DNA from: Chthoniobacter flavus
GTDB taxonomy: Bacteria; Verrucomicrobiota; Verrucomicrobiia; Chthoniobacterales; Terrimicrobiaceae
Assembly: GCA_945863785.1 (NCBI GenBank)
Contig: CAMBAQ010000073.1
Location: 1-8,826 of the forward strand
Length of the DNA: 8,826 nucleotides
Direction of reading: 5' to 3'
The number at the start of each line of letters is the position of its first letter. The stretch's first letter is position 1. This document shows, piece after piece, positions 7,604-8,826 of the stretch. The position numbers and the translations under genes were made by a program. The notes beneath the pieces were generated by a model. It saw only the letters and a program-made list of their open reading frames with translations, was not told the DNA's origin and searched no databases.

Positions 7604-8353
7604 ATGTATAAACTTGTCCTCATCCGCCACGGCGAAAGCACCTGGAACAAAGAAAACCGCTTCACTGGTTGGCACGACGTCGAACTCAGCGACAAAGGCC
7701 GCGCCGAAGCCAAGGCCGCCGGCGAACTCCTCAAAAAAGAAGGTTTCAGTTTCGATATTGCCTACGTTTCCGTTCTTAAACGCGCTCTCAATACGCTCTG
7801 GGGCGTTCTCACGGAACTCGATCAACTCTGGATCCCAATGGAAAAAGACTGGCGCCTCAACGAGCGTCATTATGGTGCCCTCCAAGGTCTCAATAAATCT
7901 GAAACAGCGGCAAAGTTTGGTGACGAACAAGTCCTCGTCTGGCGTCGCAGTTACGACATTCCCCCACCCCCCCTCGAAAAATCCGACGAGCGCTGGCCCG
8001 GACACGATCCACGCTATGCTGGCATTTCCGAATCCCAACTTCCGCTCACCGAATGCCTCAAAGATACCGTCGAGCGCTTTCTCCCGCTGTGGCATGAAAA
8101 AATTGCACCGACGGTGAAATCCGGCAAACGCGTTATCATTGCCGCCCACGGGAACAGCCTTCGCGCTTTGGTCAAGTATCTAGACAACCTCACCGAGGAA
8201 CAAGTCCTCAAGCTCAACATCCCTACCGGCATTCCCCTCGTTTACGAGTTGGATGAAAATCTCAAGCCGATCAAAAGCTACTACCTCGGTGACCAAGAGG
8301 CGATCGCCGCTGCTATGAACGCTGTGGCAAGCCAAGGCAAAGCGAAGGCCTAA
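7604..8353 (+). CDS. gpmA: 2,3-bisphosphoglycerate-dependent phosphoglycerate mutase
   Basis: Interconverts 3- and 2-phosphoglycerate in glycolysis and gluconeogenesis in the cytoplasm. The 249 residues match the usual length for this family (about 250). Catalytic features are intact: the phosphohistidine motif LIRHGES (H9), R60, the acid/base E87 (LNERHYG) and the second histidine H182 (AAHGNS). The segment RRSYDIPPPPLEKSDERWPG (114-133) is diagnostic of the GpmA branch rather than general histidine phosphatases. An upstream in-frame ATG at 7535 would add 23 residues unrelated to the family and would lie upstream of the proposed promoter, so the start is at 7604. Codon use is narrow (Leu mostly CTC, Glu mostly GAA, Arg mostly CGC), as expected of a highly expressed gene. 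This bias also opens long antisense reading frames. queH follows after 42 nt. Confidence 0.97.
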   Translation: MYKLVLIRHGESTWNKENRFTGWHDVELSDKGRAEAKAAGELLKKEGFSFDIAYVSVLKRALNTLWGVLTELDQLWIPMEKDWRLNERHYGALQGLNKSETAAKFGDEQVLVWRRSYDIPPPPLEKSDERWPGHDPRYAGISESQLPLTECLKDTVERFLPLWHEKIAPTVKSGKRVIIAAHGNSLRALVKYLDNLTEEQVLKLNIPTGIPLVYELDENLKPIKSYYLGDQEAIAAAMNAVASQGKAKA

Positions 8354-8390
8354 AAAAGCATCGGTAAAACGCTCGCAACGCTTACATTCG

Positions 8391-8407
8391 TTGATTTGAA
8401 AAATCAA
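8391..8407 (+). other. Small A/T hairpin covering the proposed queH start
   Basis: TTGATTT (8391-8397) and AAATCAA (8401-8407) form a 7-bp stem with a 3-nt loop. The stem includes the first two bases of the proposed TTG start at 8396. Six of the seven pairs are A-U, so it would be unstable. There is no U-tract, so it is not a terminator for gpmA. It might modestly limit queH initiation, or be chance. Confidence 0.25.
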
Positions 8408-8826
8408 AAACCATCACCGCAACCGAGCACCCGGCCAGTCATCGAGGCTCCAGGAGGGAACAAAAAAGTTCTCCTCCACTCGTGCTGTGCCCCCTGCTCC
8501 GGCGAAGTGATGGAGGCAATGGCGGCTTCTGGGATCGACTACACGATTTATTTCTACAATCCGAATATCCACCCTCGCGAAGAATACGAACTCCGCAAGG
8601 CCGAGAATATCCGTTTCGCCGAAAAGGAAGGCGTCCCCTTTGTGGACGCGGATTACGATACGGACAACTGGTTCGCGCGAGCCAAAGGCTTGGAGTGGGA
8701 ACCCGAGAAAGGCGCCCGCTGCACGATGTGCTTCGACATGCGCTTCGACCGCACGGCCCTCTATGCCCATGAAAACGGATTTCCCGTTATCACGAGTTGC
8801 TTAGGCATTTCTCGCTGGAAGGACAT
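8396..8826 (+). CDS. queH: Epoxyqueuosine reductase QueH (partial, 3' end beyond window)
   Basis: Catalyses the last step of queuosine synthesis, reducing epoxyqueuosine to queuosine in tRNA; it is the non-cobalamin alternative to QueG. The first 143 residues are present. Conserved features are VLLHSCCAPCSGEV with C30, C31 and C34, the segment FYNPNIHPREEYELRKAENI (53-72), DADYDTDNWFARAKGLEWEPE (84-104), CTMCFDMRF with C109 and C112, and LGISRWKD at the edge. The cysteines are those expected to hold the Fe-S/iron centre. No ATG or GTG lies in frame between the gpmA stop (8351-8353) and the conserved region. The only usual start codon is TTG at 8396, giving MKNQKPSP. An AGGAGGG at 8452-8458 looks like a ribosome site but encodes the Pro-Gly-Gly before the conserved core, with no start codon suitably placed after it. 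Probably co-transcribed with gpmA. Confidence 0.9.
   Translation, partial: MKNQKPSPQPSTRPVIEAPGGNKKVLLHSCCAPCSGEVMEAMAASGIDYTIYFYNPNIHPREEYELRKAENIRFAEKEGVPFVDADYDTDNWFARAKGLEWEPEKGARCTMCFDMRFDRTALYAHENGFPVITSCLGISRWKD

Noticed and set aside
7586..8149. 187-residue antisense ORF and a 167-residue plus-strand ORF (7614-8117) over gpmA
   Set aside because: The narrow codon use of gpmA removes stops from other frames. Neither translation looks like a protein family.
8452..8458. AGGAGGG as ribosome-binding site for queH
   Set aside because: No in-frame ATG, GTG or TTG follows at a useful distance, and the bases encode a Pro-Gly-Gly that appears to be part of the QueH N-terminal region.

Overview
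This window looks like ordinary chromosomal DNA from a Gram-negative bacterium with roughly even base composition. An AsmA-type envelope protein points to an outer membrane. None of the seven gene starts has a Shine-Dalgarno sequence. The gene set (PriA followed by an AsmA-like protein, a bL9 with a C-terminal tail, a GpmA-type mutase and QueH) would fit Verrucomicrobiota or a neighbouring PVC lineage, but that placement is an inference from general resemblance, not from a marker gene comparison. There are no mobile elements, tRNA or rRNA genes, or CRISPR arrays.

Layout. The left edge holds the start and most of rplI (ribosomal protein bL9) on the minus strand, cut by the window edge. Its promoter is clear (TTGACA, 16 bp, TATGAT). 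Upstream of that promoter lie an 8-bp inverted repeat and a strong intrinsic terminator that works only in the minus direction. The plus-strand pair priA (primosomal helicase) and a 798-residue AsmA-like envelope protein follows, 8 nt apart and probably co-transcribed. They run head-on into a minus-strand pair: a GT87-type membrane glycosyltransferase and, downstream of it, an endonuclease/exonuclease/phosphatase (EEP) family enzyme. The two convergent genes end in the same 4-bp palindrome CTAG, which supplies a TAG stop on each strand. Divergent from the glycosyltransferase is gpmA (2,3-BPG-dependent phosphoglycerate mutase) with a good promoter. It is followed after 42 nt, in the same frame, by queH (epoxyqueuosine reductase), which appears to start with TTG and runs off the right edge.

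How the genes relate. Most are housekeeping: translation (bL9, and QueH for tRNA queuosine), replication restart (PriA) and glycolysis (GpmA). The AsmA-like protein and the glycosyltransferase probably act in the envelope. I found no convincing new multi-gene system. The points most worth a second look are small: the orphan minus-strand terminator between rplI and priA, the repeats around the rplI promoter, the lack of Shine-Dalgarno sites, the CTAG double stop, and the in-frame gpmA/queH junction with no ATG.
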